Part shown: piece after piece, positions 42,527 to 51,353 of the stretch | Layout: each line of letters begins with the position of its first letter | How positions within the stretch are numbered: the stretch's first letter is position 1 | Source: DATFRY01 sp035489015 | GTDB taxonomy: Bacteria; Myxococcota_A; Polyangia; Haliangiales; Haliangiaceae | Assembly (NCBI GenBank): GCA_035489015.1 | Contig: DATHKR010000099.1 | Location: 1 to 64,000 of the forward strand | Direction of reading: 5' to 3' | Length of the DNA: 64,000 bases | Notes under the pieces: generated by a model | What the model was told of the DNA's origin: nothing | Databases searched by the model: none | Seen by the model: the letters and a program-made list of their open reading frames with translations, nothing else | Program-made: the position numbers and the translations under genes

Positions 42527-45415
42527 ATGGCACTGGGTGATCTTTTCCGGCCTAAGCACAAGCACAGTGACGCCGCAGTCCGGGCCGAAGCGGTCCGCGC
42601 CATGAGCGGCGATGACGCCAAGCTACTGGCCGACATCGCGCGCAGCGACGACGATCCGCAGGTCCGTCGCATCGCGCTGGACAAGCTGACCGACCCCGAC
42701 CTCCTGGCCGAGCTGGCCGACACCGAGCCGGACCCCGGCGTGCGCGCCCACGCGCGCGGCCGCGCGGTCGATCGGTTCCTGTCGGCGGTGATGTCGGGGC
42801 AGGGGGACGTGGACGGCGCGATCCTGTGGCTGGCCGGGCTCGGCGAGCAGAAGCCGCTGGCCCAGCTGGCCTGCCGGGCGCCCTCGGCCCAGCATCGACG
42901 CCGCGCGCTGGAGAAGATGAGCGATCCGCGCGCCCTGGCCGAGGTGGTGCGCGAGGCTCGCGAGCAGGACGTGGCGCTCGGCGCGCTGGCCCGGCTCGAG
43001 GACGTCGACGTCCTGCGCAGCCTGGCGATGGATCTCGACTCGCGCGACCGCGGGGCCGCGGTGGTGGACCGGATCGAGGACGACGCGGCGCTGAGCGCGC
43101 TCGCCGCGCGGGCCAAGAACAAGGGCGTGCGCGCGCGCGCCAACAAGCGGCTGCTGGCCCGGCGCAGCGCGGCGGCCGACGCCAGCGCGGCGCGGTCCGA
43201 GGCCGCGGTGGTGATCGAGCCGCAGAGCTGGCAGCAGCAGCAGCGGGTCCAGCTCGCCCGGCTGGTCGAGGAGCGCTCGCGCGGGGACGAGTGGGTCGAG
43301 TCGCAGCGCGAGGTGGCGGCGGCCGAGGAGATCTGGCAGCGGCTCGGGCCGGGCGAGGACGCCGACCTGGCGGCCCGGTTCAGCGCGGCCAGCCGGCGCT
43401 ACCGCGAGCAGGTGGAGCGTCATGCCCCGCGGCAAGCAGCGGGGGCGGGCCCGTCCAATGGCGCTGGCGCGCGCGCGGGATCGGGGGAGGCGGCGGTGAA
43501 GGCCCACGAACCGGAGTCGAAACAGGACGTGTCTCGCGTGCCCACCGCGGCGCCGGAAGAGCCGACCGTGCCGGTCCGGGCCGCGATCGCGGCGCGCCCG
43601 GCGGAGGCGGTCGTCGCCAGCGCGGCGGAGCTCGATGCGGTCACCGAGCGGTTCGTGGCGCGCGCTCCGGTCGAGCGCGGCGCCGACGAGGACGCCGCGC
43701 ACCATGCCAGCGCCGATGAGCATGCCTTGCACGAGGCCGCCGACCGCGATCCTGCCGCCGAGGACCACTTCGAGGTCGCCCCGCACGAGCCCGACCACGA
43801 TCAGGCGGCGCACGAGCCCGGTCACGATCGGGCGCACGAGCCCGATCACGATCATGCGCACGAGCCTGGCGCGCCCGACCTTGCCGCCGCCCATGGCCAC
43901 GCCGCTCGCGCCGCGGGCCCGGTCACCGAGGCCGACCGCAACCTCGCCGCGCTCGACGCGCTGTCCGCCGACCTCGAGCGCGCGGTCGCGAGCGACAACC
44001 TCAAGCTCAGCACCGCCGAGAAGAAGCTCAAGGCGGCCGACACCAAGTATCCGAGCCTCCTGGTCCTCCCCCATGGCCTGAAGCGCAAGGCGATGGAGCG
44101 CTTCCAGGACGCGCGCCGCCACCTCTTCATCAAGGTGGGCGAGCTGCGCGAGGTGGAGGACTGGAAGCGCTGGGCCAACGTGCCCAAGCAGGAGGAGCTG
44201 ATCCGCCGGGTCGAGGGGCTGGTCGAATCGCCCGACGTCGGCGCCCTGGCCCAGCAGCTCAAGGACGCCCAGGCGGCGTGGAAGGACGTCGGTCCGGCCC
44301 CCCGCGAGAAGGGCCAGGAGCTGTGGCAGCGGTTCAAGACCGCCTGCGACGCGGTCTACGACCGGGTCAAGGTGCAGCGGGTCTCGCAGACCACCGAGCA
44401 GAAGGAGCACCTGCGGCTCAAGATCGAGCTGTGCGTCAAGGCCGAGGAGCTGGCCGACTCGCAGGACTGGGGCCCGGCGGCCGAGGCGCTCAAGCGCCTG
44501 CAGGCCGAGTGGAAGACGATCGGCCCGGTGCCGCGCAAGCAGGCAGACGAGGTGTGGAAGCGGTTCCGCGCCGCGTGCGATCGCTTCTTCGAGCGCCGCC
44601 GTCCGCACGTGGAGAAGGTGCTCAACGAGCGCCAGGCCAACCTCGACGGCAAGCAGGCCCTGGTCAAGCAGGCCGAGGCGCTGGCGGCGGTCGCGGCCGA
44701 CGTGGGCGGCGACACCGAGGTGGACTGGGACGCGGCGGTGCGCGAGGTCGGCGACCTGCGCCGCGAATGGCGCCGGATCGGCCCGGTCCCGCAGCGCGAG
44801 TACGAGCCGCTCAACCAGCGCTTCATGACCGCGTGCGACGCGGTCGCCCACCACCGCGATCAGGCCCGCGCCCAGCGCAAGGTCGCGCGGCGCGGCGCGG
44901 TCGAGACGATCTGCGCCGAGGCCGAGGCGGCGATCGACAGCGGCGCCGAGGGGCTGGCCGAGGTGATCCAGCGCGCGCGCGCGGCGGTGCGCGAGCTCGA
45001 GGGCGAGGGGGGCGGCGTGGGCGAGCTTCGCCAGCGGGCCGACGCGCTCAGCCGGCGGGCGATCGAGCAGCATCCGGCGGCGTTCAAGGGCACCGATCTC
45101 GACCCGGATCAGACCCGCAAGCGCAAGGAGCGCCTGTTCGCCCGCGTGGCCGAGCTGGCCAGATCGCGGACCGCGGAGCCCGCCGAGCCGGCGGCGACCG
45201 GCGCGCTGACCGCCGAGCAGATGGCGGCCAAGCTGCGCGCCGCGCTGGCCGAGCGCGCGCTGGGCGGCGTCCTGACCCGGGACTCCAAGCCGGTCGCGCA
45301 GATCGTCGCCGAGGCGCGCGAGTCGTGGCAGCGGCTCGGCCCCTTGCCGGGCGAGGCCGGCGAGGATCTCGACCGCCGCTTCGCCGACGCCTGTCGCCGC
45401 GCGCTGGGCGAGTAG
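42527..45415 (+). CDS. Large HEAT-repeat/DUF349 protein with His/Asp-rich linker
   Basis: The product has 962 residues. HEAT-like helical repeats at the N-terminus (about 15-215, e.g. DPQVRRIALDKLTDPDLLAEL) are followed by a coiled coil. A low-complexity stretch rich in His, Glu, Asp and Ala (about 395-460, H-E-P-D-H-D repeats) could bind metal. Three or more DUF349 repeats follow (about 480-830: KYPSLLVLPHGLKRKAMERFQDARR, AQAAWKDVGPAPREKGQELWQRFKTACD and similar), then an Ala/Glu-rich tail. DUF349 proteins are associated with ribosomes or RNA processing in some bacteria; no function is firm. It is a single gene, with no partners within 200 bp on either side. Confidence 0.88.
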   Translation: MALGDLFRPKHKHSDAAVRAEAVRAMSGDDAKLLADIARSDDDPQVRRIALDKLTDPDLLAELADTEPDPGVRAHARGRAVDRFLSAVMSGQGDVDGAILWLAGLGEQKPLAQLACRAPSAQHRRRALEKMSDPRALAEVVREAREQDVALGALARLEDVDVLRSLAMDLDSRDRGAAVVDRIEDDAALSALAARAKNKGVRARANKRLLARRSAAADASAARSEAAVVIEPQSWQQQQRVQLARLVEERSRGDEWVESQREVAAAEEIWQRLGPGEDADLAARFSAASRRYREQVERHAPRQAAGAGPSNGAGARAGSGEAAVKAHEPESKQDVSRVPTAAPEEPTVPVRAAIAARPAEAVVASAAELDAVTERFVARAPVERGADEDAAHHASADEHALHEAADRDPAAEDHFEVAPHEPDHDQAAHEPGHDRAHEPDHDHAHEPGAPDLAAAHGHAARAAGPVTEADRNLAALDALSADLERAVASDNLKLSTAEKKLKAADTKYPSLLVLPHGLKRKAMERFQDARRHLFIKVGELREVEDWKRWANVPKQEELIRRVEGLVESPDVGALAQQLKDAQAAWKDVGPAPREKGQELWQRFKTACDAVYDRVKVQRVSQTTEQKEHLRLKIELCVKAEELADSQDWGPAAEALKRLQAEWKTIGPVPRKQADEVWKRFRAACDRFFERRRPHVEKVLNERQANLDGKQALVKQAEALAAVAADVGGDTEVDWDAAVREVGDLRREWRRIGPVPQREYEPLNQRFMTACDAVAHHRDQARAQRKVARRGAVETICAEAEAAIDSGAEGLAEVIQRARAAVRELEGEGGGVGELRQRADALSRRAIEQHPAAFKGTDLDPDQTRKRKERLFARVAELARSRTAEPAEPAATGALTAEQMAAKLRAALAERALGGVLTRDSKPVAQIVAEARESWQRLGPLPGEAGEDLDRRFADACRRALGE

Positions 45416-45443
45416 CCGACCGCTCGCCGCACCGGCCGGTCGG

Positions 45444-45881
45444 TCATCCGTCGACGGCGGGTGCCGGCGCCTTGTCCTGATTGAGCACGAACGACGTCTC
45501 GACGTCGGCCACGCCCGGCTGGCTCGCGACGAGATCGCGGACCCGGTTGATCGCGGCGATGTCGTCGCCGGCCACCTCGATCAGCAGATCGATCGCGCCG
45601 CTGAGCGAGCTGCAGCGGACCACCTCCGGCAGCGCGACCACGGTGGCCACCACGTCCGGCGCGGGCGTGCGGACCAGCCGGACCAGCAGGATGGCGGTCA
45701 GGGTGCCGGGCGCCGCGGCGACCTCGACGGTGTAGCGCCGGATGATGCCCCGGCCCTCGAGCCGGGCGATGCGCTCGCGCACCGAGCTGGGGGCGAGGTC
45801 GACCTCGGCGGCGAGCACCTTCAGCGGGCGGCTGGCGTCCTCGCGAAGCAGCTGGAGCAGGCGGCGGTCGATGTCATCCAT
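45444..45881 (-). CDS. Lrp/AsnC-family transcriptional regulator
   Basis: This 145-residue protein has a winged helix-turn-helix (MDDIDRRLLQLLREDASRPLKVLAAEVDLAPSSVRERIARLEGRGIIRRY) and a RAM/ACT-like effector domain (LPEVVRCSSLSGAIDLLIEVAGDD). It probably senses an amino acid. It is divergent from ridA across 87 bp, so it may control ridA, which detoxifies reactive enamines from amino-acid metabolism. The start ATG lacks a strong ribosome binding site; an upstream extension is possible. Confidence 0.9.
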   Translation of the reverse strand: MDDIDRRLLQLLREDASRPLKVLAAEVDLAPSSVRERIARLEGRGIIRRYTVEVAAAPGTLTAILLVRLVRTPAPDVVATVVALPEVVRCSSLSGAIDLLIEVAGDDIAAINRVRDLVASQPGVADVETSFVLNQDKAPAPAVDG

Positions 45882-45968
45882 GAAAACAGCGGGCGGCTCC
45901 GCCGGAATGACGGGTGCCGGCCGCCCACCCGCCGGGCACGATAGCACCGAGCCAGGAGACCACCCATC

Positions 45969-46337
45969 GTGAAGACTCGAGCCATCCAGCCGACCGGCCT
46001 GTCCTACGCCCAGGCGGTCGAGATCTCCGCCGTCGAGCGCCTCCTCTTCATCAGCGGGCAGACCCCGGAGGACGCGAGCGGCGCGGTCTCGCCTGACTAC
46101 CGGGCCCAGTACCGCCAGGCCTGGGCCAACATCGAGGCGCGCCTGAAGGCGGCCGACATGACCTTCGACAACCTGGTCAAGGTGACCATCTTCCTGTCCG
46201 ACCGCCGCTACGTGCAGGAGAGCCGCGGCCTCCGCACCGAGGTGCTCGGCGATCGATCGCCGGCGCTCACCATCGTCATCGCCGGCATCTTCGACGCGGC
46301 CTGGCTGCTCGAGATCGAGGCGATCGCGGCCGCCTGA
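45969..46337 (+). CDS. RidA-family enamine/imine deaminase
   Basis: This 122-residue protein has the RidA/YjgF core LSYAQAVEISAVERLLFISGQTPEDASG, NIEARLKAADMTFDNLVKVTIFL and LTIVIAGIF. The usual catalytic Arg that ends the family motif is not obvious in the final stretch (AGIFDAAWLLEIEAIA), so it may belong to a non-RidA subgroup. It starts at GTG with AGGAG about ten bases upstream. It is divergent from the AsnC-type regulator. Confidence 0.88.
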   Translation: MKTRAIQPTGLSYAQAVEISAVERLLFISGQTPEDASGAVSPDYRAQYRQAWANIEARLKAADMTFDNLVKVTIFLSDRRYVQESRGLRTEVLGDRSPALTIVIAGIFDAAWLLEIEAIAAA

Positions 46338-46347
46338 CCGGCCCGTC

Positions 46348-47079
46348 TCAGGCGGCGGATCGGGCGGCGGCGATCGCGCTCCAGCCGGCCCAGAAGCGCT
46401 CCTTCATCCGCTCGAGGTGGGCGACCAGGCGCGGCCGGGCCAGGAGCAGCTCCTTCTCCGCCGACTGCCATGGCGCCCACAGCACCTGGGACAGAAAGCC
46501 GTACGCGGTGGCGTCGACGCTGCGCGGCGCGTCGCCCAGATAGAACGGCTGGTCGCCCAGCATGGCGTCGAGCGCGGCGAGGTCGTCCTTCATCATGACC
46601 AGCACCTCCTCGCGCGTGTGCTTGCCGACCCCCTGCGCCTGGCACTTCTTGAGGATGGCGCGCCGGATGAGCTTGGGCCCCTGGGTCTTGAGCAGGGGCG
46701 GCATGAGCGGCGCGAATGCCTCCACCAGGTGGGGCCAGGCCGGCGCGAAGCTCCAGCGCAGGTACACGATCGTGAAGTAGCAGTGCTCCTCGATCATCCG
46801 GCGAAGCACGTGGCCGCGCGCCCGCGCCTCCGCGGTGAGATCGCCGTCGAGCGGGTCGCCGTAGGTCCGGACCAGGTGGTCGATGATGAAGCCGGAGTCG
46901 CCGAGCAGCACGTCGCCGTCGGCGATGTACGGGACCTTGCCCTTGGGCGCCCGGCGCAGGCTCGGGCTCGCCGTCTGGTACGGGCGCCCGGTCATGCGCA
47001 GGTAGGTCTCGAGCTTGAGGCAGAAGGGACTCACGTTGGGCAGGTCCCATGCCGGCGGAGTCTGGTGGAGGGTCAGCAC
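46348..47079 (-). CDS. Glutathione S-transferase/metaxin-like protein
   Basis: This 243-residue protein has an N-terminal thioredoxin-fold domain with SPFCLKLETYLRMTGRPYQ and KGKVPYIADGDVLLGDSGFIIDHL (cis-Pro and glutathione-contact region) and an all-helical C-terminal half with FYLGDAPRSVDATAYGFLSQVLW. This is the Fax/metaxin-like GST group. The substrate is unknown. The start is GTG. It is convergent with ridA, and the inverted-repeat element begins 12 bases upstream of its start. Confidence 0.87.
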   Translation of the reverse strand: MLTLHQTPPAWDLPNVSPFCLKLETYLRMTGRPYQTASPSLRRAPKGKVPYIADGDVLLGDSGFIIDHLVRTYGDPLDGDLTAEARARGHVLRRMIEEHCYFTIVYLRWSFAPAWPHLVEAFAPLMPPLLKTQGPKLIRRAILKKCQAQGVGKHTREEVLVMMKDDLAALDAMLGDQPFYLGDAPRSVDATAYGFLSQVLWAPWQSAEKELLLARPRLVAHLERMKERFWAGWSAIAAARSAA

Positions 47080-47091
47080 GGCGCCACTTTA

Positions 47092-47313
47092 GGGCCCGCG
47101 AATGGGCAAGTCGATCGTTCTCGCGGCCGATCCATCCCGGCTGGCGGCGTCGCGGCTGCGCTTCCCCCGGTCTTCGCCGGGGCAACATCGATCGATTCTT
47201 GCTGCGGACCGGTGCTCAAGTACGTCGAGTACGTTCCGCGCCGGTTCTCGCCGCTCCTTGCCATCCGGGCGGCTCGACCGCGAGAATCGATCGACTTGCC
47301 CATCCGCGGGCCC
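47092..47313. mobile_element. MITE-like 222-bp element with 35/36-bp terminal inverted repeats
   Basis: The left arm (47092-47126) and right arm (47278-47313) are inverted copies differing by one base and one single-base gap. Both begin GGGCCCGCG and contain GGGCAAGTCGATCG. The next 20 bases inward are also partly complementary. The 151-bp centre has no gene but holds a CCCCGG/CCGGGG hairpin around TCTTCG. No transposase is present. I saw no clear target-site duplication at the edges (left flank ends CTTTA, right begins TTGG). It occupies most of the 317-bp gap between the GST and GIY-YIG genes. Confidence 0.7.
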
Positions 47314-47396
47314 TTGGCCACGCGCGGGCCTCGCGGCCAGCCCACCCGACACTCGCGGAGGGCGCGATTTCGCGGCGGCTGCGCGATGCGGTTAAG

Positions 47397-47720
47397 ATGG
47401 CGGCGATGGGCGCGCGGCGCGGCGGCCGGCAGTCGTGGTTCGTGTACCTGGTCGAGTGCCGGGACGGCACGCTCTACACCGGCGTCGCGCTGGACCTGGT
47501 TCGCCGGCTGGCCGAGCACAACGCCGGGCGCGGGGCCCGCTACACTCGCGGCCGCGCGCCGGTGCGGATGGTCGCGTCCAGCGTCGCGCTCGACAAGCGG
47601 GCCGCATACCGGCTCGAGTGGGCGCTCAAGCGACGGCCGGCGCGCGACAAGGCGGAGGCGCTGCGCGGGTGGCGGCCGGGGCCGGCGCGGGCGCGCCCGC
47701 AGACGAGGAGCACGCGATGA
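47397..47720 (+). CDS. GIY-YIG domain protein (UPF0213-like)
   Basis: This 107-residue protein has the GIY-YIG nuclease core, WFVYLVECRDGTLYTGVALDLVRRLAEHNAGRGARYTRGRAPVRMV, with the conserved Arg, and a C-terminal helix with Glu. It is the YhbQ-like single-domain type whose role in DNA metabolism is unclear. It starts at ATG 47397 or ATG 47406, with no good ribosome binding site; the MITE-like element ends 83 bp upstream. Its stop overlaps the next gene as ATGA. Confidence 0.9.
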   Translation: MAAMGARRGGRQSWFVYLVECRDGTLYTGVALDLVRRLAEHNAGRGARYTRGRAPVRMVASSVALDKRAAYRLEWALKRRPARDKAEALRGWRPGPARARPQTRSTR

Positions 47721-48664
47721 GCGAGAGTGACGCGAGCGGCGCCGGCGATCGCGGCGAGCCGAGGACGATGACCTACGCGGTGACCGGCCGGATCGCCCGC
47801 ATCACCCTCGATCGCCCGGAGCGGGGCAACGGCATCACGTTCGATCTCCCGGTCGAGCTGGCCCGCTGCGTCGAGCGCGCCAACCTCGATCCCGCGGTCC
47901 ACGTCATCGCCCTGTCGGGGCGCGGCAAGGGCTTCTGCGGCGGCTACGACCTCGTGGTCAGCGCCGAGGGCAAGAGCGATCCCGCCGACGGCGGCGCGGC
48001 GCCGGCCGGCTCGCCGCTCGATCCGGCGGTGGTCGCCGCCAACCACCAGCCGGACGCGGTCTGGGACCCGATGGTCGACTACGCGATGATGGCGCGCAAC
48101 GTGCGCGGCTTCATGAGCCTGTTCCACAGCGACAAGCCGGTCGTGTGCAAGGTGCACGGGTTCTGCGTCGCCGGCGGGACCGACATGGCGCTGTGCTCGG
48201 ATCTGCTCGTCATCGAGGACGAGGCCAAGATCGGCTATCCGCCGGCCCGCGTGTGGGGCGTGCCGACCACCGCGCTGTGGGTGCAGCGGATCGGGCTCGA
48301 GAAGGCCAAGCGGCTCCTCTTCACCGGAGACTGCCTGTCCGGGCGCGAGGCCGTGGAGTGGGGACTGGCAGTCGAGTGCGCGCCGGCGGACCAGCTCGAC
48401 CACCGGTTCGAGGTCCTCCTCGAGCGCATCGCGAGGGTGCCGGTCAATCAGCTGATGATGTCGAAGCTGCTGCTCAACCAGGTCGCCGCGGCCCAGGGGC
48501 TGCACGCCGCGCAGATCCTGGGCGTGGTGTTCGACGGGATCGCGCGCCACACGCGCGAGGGATACGACTTCGCGGCGCGGGCCCGCGCCGCCGGCTTCAA
48601 GCAGGCCGTGCGCGACCGGGACGAGCCATTCGGCGACTTCGGGTCATCCACAAGCAAAGGGTGA
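47717..48664 (+). CDS. Enoyl-CoA hydratase/crotonase-family protein
   Basis: This 315-residue crotonase-fold protein has ITLDRPERGNGITFDLPVELARCV, the oxyanion-hole segments GKGFCGGYDL and KVHGFCVAGGTDMALCSDLLVIEDEAKIGYPPARVWG, and a helical tail. A 30-residue insert (SDPADGGAAPAGSPLDPAVV) follows the first oxyanion hole, as in some myxobacterial and mycobacterial members. It binds acyl-CoA thioesters; the exact reaction is not evident. GAGGAG six bases before the ATG sets the start. It is coupled to the GIY-YIG gene by a four-base overlap. Confidence 0.9.
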   Translation: MSESDASGAGDRGEPRTMTYAVTGRIARITLDRPERGNGITFDLPVELARCVERANLDPAVHVIALSGRGKGFCGGYDLVVSAEGKSDPADGGAAPAGSPLDPAVVAANHQPDAVWDPMVDYAMMARNVRGFMSLFHSDKPVVCKVHGFCVAGGTDMALCSDLLVIEDEAKIGYPPARVWGVPTTALWVQRIGLEKAKRLLFTGDCLSGREAVEWGLAVECAPADQLDHRFEVLLERIARVPVNQLMMSKLLLNQVAAAQGLHAAQILGVVFDGIARHTREGYDFAARARAAGFKQAVRDRDEPFGDFGSSTSKG

Positions 48665-48794
48665 GTGCCTCGGCCTGCAGTGAACCGCGGACACCGTGCG
48701 GCTCGTCGCCGAACGTGCGCCGGTGAACGTGTCGATCGCGCGCCGGAGGCGATTTCCGATTGCTGCCACCTCGGTCGCGGGTTAGGGAGCGGGC

Positions 48795-49121
48795 ATGAGG
48801 AACGCAATTGCTCTGACTCTCGCTCTGATGGCCGCGCCGGTTCTTGGCTGCGGCGGCTCGCAGGATGAGGCCGATACGACTCCGGCCACGACCGAGACGA
48901 CGCCGGCGCCGACCCCGGAGGCGACCACGCCAACCGATACCACCACCGCGCCGGACCAGGCCACGACGCCGTCCGACCCGGCTCAGCAGCCCGGCACGCC
49001 GGAGGGCCAGCCCGCCGATCCGAACGCGCCGACCACCCCCACCAACCCAAGCCCGACGACCTCGCCGAGCCCGTCGACGACCCCGACCCCGACCACCCCG
49101 CCGTCCACCCCGAAGAACTGA
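48795..49121 (+). CDS. Small Thr/Pro-rich lipoprotein
   Basis: The product has 108 residues. Lipobox VLGC is followed by about 80 residues almost entirely of Thr, Pro, Ala, Ser and Gln, ending PPSTPKN. This is likely a disordered, surface-exposed or wall-spanning spacer, perhaps glycosylated. GGGAG five bases before the ATG gives the start. A function beyond structure cannot be inferred. It is convergent with the epimerase gene. Confidence 0.75.
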   Translation: MRNAIALTLALMAAPVLGCGGSQDEADTTPATTETTPAPTPEATTPTDTTTAPDQATTPSDPAQQPGTPEGQPADPNAPTTPTNPSPTTSPSPSTTPTPTTPPSTPKN

Positions 49122-49151
49122 TCCACTCGAGCTGATCCGGCTTCGACCGCT

Positions 49152-50237
49152 TCAGCGTGCTGGTGCGGTCCGTGTCGCGGCCGTCGGGCTCAGCCCGGCG
49201 GCCCGCACGGTCTCCCGCACGGCGACATCGATCGGCGTCGCGGAGATGCCGAATGTGCTGTGGAACAGGGTGTCGTCCACGACGTAGGGCGACTGCCACT
49301 GGTAGATCATCTCGGCCATCGCCCCGAGGTCGCTCGAGAACAGACCGACCGCGCGGAACACCCAGCGCGGGATCCGCCACAGGCGGGGCCGCGTGCCCAG
49401 CTCGGCGGCGAAGCGACCGATCAGCTCGCGGGTGGACCCGTCCTTCCAGGCGACCGGCAGGTTGAAGACCCGCCCGCTGGCGCGCTGTGGGTTCGCGCCG
49501 AGAGCGGCCAGCCCGGCGGCCACGTCCGGCACGTACGAGTAGCTGCGCGGGAGATCAGGATCCCCCAGCGCGATCGCGCCGCGCCCGCGCGCGAGTCCGC
49601 GCACGAAGCGGTCGCCGTACAGGGACATGTCGGCGGCGCCGGGGCCGAAGAAGTCGCTGGCGCGACCGACCGTGGCGCGGAGCTCGCCGCGCGCGGTGGC
49701 GTCGAGCAGCTCGCCGACCAGGCGGGCGCGCAGCTCCCCCTTCTCGCTGCACGGGCGCAGCGGGCGGTCCTCGGTCAGCGGGGCCCCGGCCGGCTCGCCG
49801 TAGACGTAGAGGTTGTCGAGCGAGACCAGGAGCGCGCCGGTCCGCGAGGCCGCGGCCAGCACGCCGCGCCGCAGCGGCGGCAAGGTCCGCTGCCACGAGC
49901 CGTACCCGGGCGGGTTGGTGCAGTCGTAGATCGCGGCGGCGCCGCGGCAGGCGTCGGTCGCCGCGCTCGCGTCGGTCAGGTCGGCGCGGGCCCACTCGAG
50001 GCCGGGGCGGGCCGCGCCCGGCTGGCCGCGCCGGACCACCCGCACGCGGTGGCCCTGGGCGAGCAGGAGGTCGGCCACCTGGACGCCGACCTGGCCGGCG
50101 CCGAGGACGACGTGGAGCGAGGGGCCAGGCTCGCCCCGGGATGCGGTCTCGCGCGTGGGGTCGTTTTCGACGGTGGGCGTGGTGTCTGTGGTCGTCTCTG
50201 GCGTCGTCTCGGGCGTGGTCTCGGGCTGGCGGGTCAT
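49152..50237 (-). CDS. NAD-dependent epimerase/dehydratase (extended SDR-like)
   Basis: This 361-residue protein has a Thr/Pro/Glu-rich N-terminal tail of about 35 residues and a Rossmann motif HVVLGAGQVGVQVADLLL. It continues with AIYDCTNPPGYG, LVSLDNLYVYGEPAGAPL, a C-terminal SYVPDVAAGLAAL, and FNLPVAWKDGSTRELIGRFA. It is an atypical SDR: the Tyr of YVYG is present, but the usual YxxxK lysine is not seen at the expected spacing. The substrate is probably a nucleotide sugar or related compound. It is divergent from a LysR-type regulator across 78 bp, which probably controls it. Confidence 0.87.
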   Translation of the reverse strand: MTRQPETTPETTPETTTDTTPTVENDPTRETASRGEPGPSLHVVLGAGQVGVQVADLLLAQGHRVRVVRRGQPGAARPGLEWARADLTDASAATDACRGAAAIYDCTNPPGYGSWQRTLPPLRRGVLAAASRTGALLVSLDNLYVYGEPAGAPLTEDRPLRPCSEKGELRARLVGELLDATARGELRATVGRASDFFGPGAADMSLYGDRFVRGLARGRGAIALGDPDLPRSYSYVPDVAAGLAALGANPQRASGRVFNLPVAWKDGSTRELIGRFAAELGTRPRLWRIPRWVFRAVGLFSSDLGAMAEMIYQWQSPYVVDDTLFHSTFGISATPIDVAVRETVRAAGLSPTAATRTAPAR

Positions 50238-50285
50238 CGGGGCTCTCTTTCTCCTGGGTACCTGGCCGAGAGTGCCCATTGCGAG

Positions 50286-50305
50286 CTTGCAAGGAAAGCC
50301 GCAAG
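50286..50305. promoter_or_regulatory. Candidate LysR operator between epimerase and regulator
   Basis: CTTGC-N10-GCAAG is a perfect five-base inverted repeat in the 78-bp divergent gap, of the size and place expected for a LysR-type binding site. It lies 49 bases from the epimerase start and 11 from the regulator start. No -35/-10 pair was clear. Confidence 0.4.
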
Positions 50306-50315
50306 ATGACGGGTC

Positions 50316-51353
50316 ATGGTTGCAGAAATGCAAGCCCGCTTTCGCTGGGGCGACGCGCGTTTCCTCCTCGCCCTCCGCCGCGGCGGCACGCTGTCGGCGG
50401 CGGCCGCGGTCCTGGACGTCGACGCGTCGACCGTCAGCCGGCGGATCGACGCGCTCGAGCACGCGCTGGGCGCGCGGCTGTTCGACCGGACCCCGGACGG
50501 CGCCGTCCCGACCGCGGTCGCCGATCAGCTGCTCGCCCACGCCGAGGCGATGGAGCGCGCCGCCACCGAGCTGGCCGGCGGGGCGGCATCGTTCGAGCGC
50601 GAGGTGGAGGGGGTCGTGCGCCTCAGCATGCCGCCCGGCGTGGCCGACCTGTTCGTCGCGCCGTTCCTGCCGGCGCTGATCGCCCGCCACCCGCGGCTCC
50701 GGCTCGAGCTCGACGCGCGGGTCGGCTACGTCGACCTCGCCCGGCGCGAGGCTGACCTGGTCCTGCGCGGGATGCGGCCCGAGCGCGGCGACCTGGTCGC
50801 GGTGCGGGTCGCCGCGACCCGCTCGCTGCCCTTCGCGCGCGGCGATGTGGCGGCCCGGCTCGGCCGCGTCGCCGACCTGGCCGCGGTCCCGTGGATCACC
50901 TACGGCGCCGACCTGGCCCACATCCCGGACGCGGCGTGGATCGGCGCCGCCGCGCCGGAGCAGTCCATCGTGCTGCGGACCAGCAGCTTCACCGCGCAGG
51001 TGGCGGCGGTCGAGGCCGGCCTGGGCGCCACGCTCATCCCGGAGAGCCTCGCGCTCACCCGCCCGCACCTGGGGCCGCTCGCCTTCGCCCGCCGGGTCGC
51101 GGTCGTTCTCCCGCCCTACCCGGAGGGCCAGCTGTGGCTGGCCGCTCATCGCGCCATGCGCGCCATCCCGCGGGTCGCCGCGGTGTGGGAGTTCATCGTC
51201 GAGCACACCGTGGGGGCGCCGCCGCGGCCCTCTCGCTCGTCGGGCCAGGGTGAGGCAGAACTCCACGGCGTGCGCGAGCGCCACGCAAGATCCCGCAATC
51301 CCACCCCGGTGGTGGGGCGAAAGCGCACGAAACCGATTCGGCCCGCGGATTGA
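50316..51353 (+). CDS. LysR-family transcriptional regulator
   Basis: The 345 residues have an N-terminal winged helix-turn-helix (FLLALRRGGTLSAAAAVLDVDASTVSRRIDALEHALGARLFDRTP) and a periplasmic-binding-protein-like effector domain (GVVRLSMPPGVADLFVAPFLPALIARHPRLRLELD, then VAAVEAGLGATLIPESLA). The C-terminal 50 residues are an unusual basic extension (RSRNPTPVVGRKRTKP) beyond normal family length (about 300). ATG 50316 is used; ATG 50328 is an alternative. Its stop directly precedes the Mla operon, but a separate promoter for mla is possible. Confidence 0.92.
   Translation: MVAEMQARFRWGDARFLLALRRGGTLSAAAAVLDVDASTVSRRIDALEHALGARLFDRTPDGAVPTAVADQLLAHAEAMERAATELAGGAASFEREVEGVVRLSMPPGVADLFVAPFLPALIARHPRLRLELDARVGYVDLARREADLVLRGMRPERGDLVAVRVAATRSLPFARGDVAARLGRVADLAAVPWITYGADLAHIPDAAWIGAAAPEQSIVLRTSSFTAQVAAVEAGLGATLIPESLALTRPHLGPLAFARRVAVVLPPYPEGQLWLAAHRAMRAIPRVAAVWEFIVEHTVGAPPRPSRSSGQGEAELHGVRERHARSRNPTPVVGRKRTKPIRPAD

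Noticed and set aside
47085..47320. Target-site duplication flanking the MITE-like element
   Set aside because: Flanks CTTTA and TTGG share at most two or three bases, not enough to claim a duplication.
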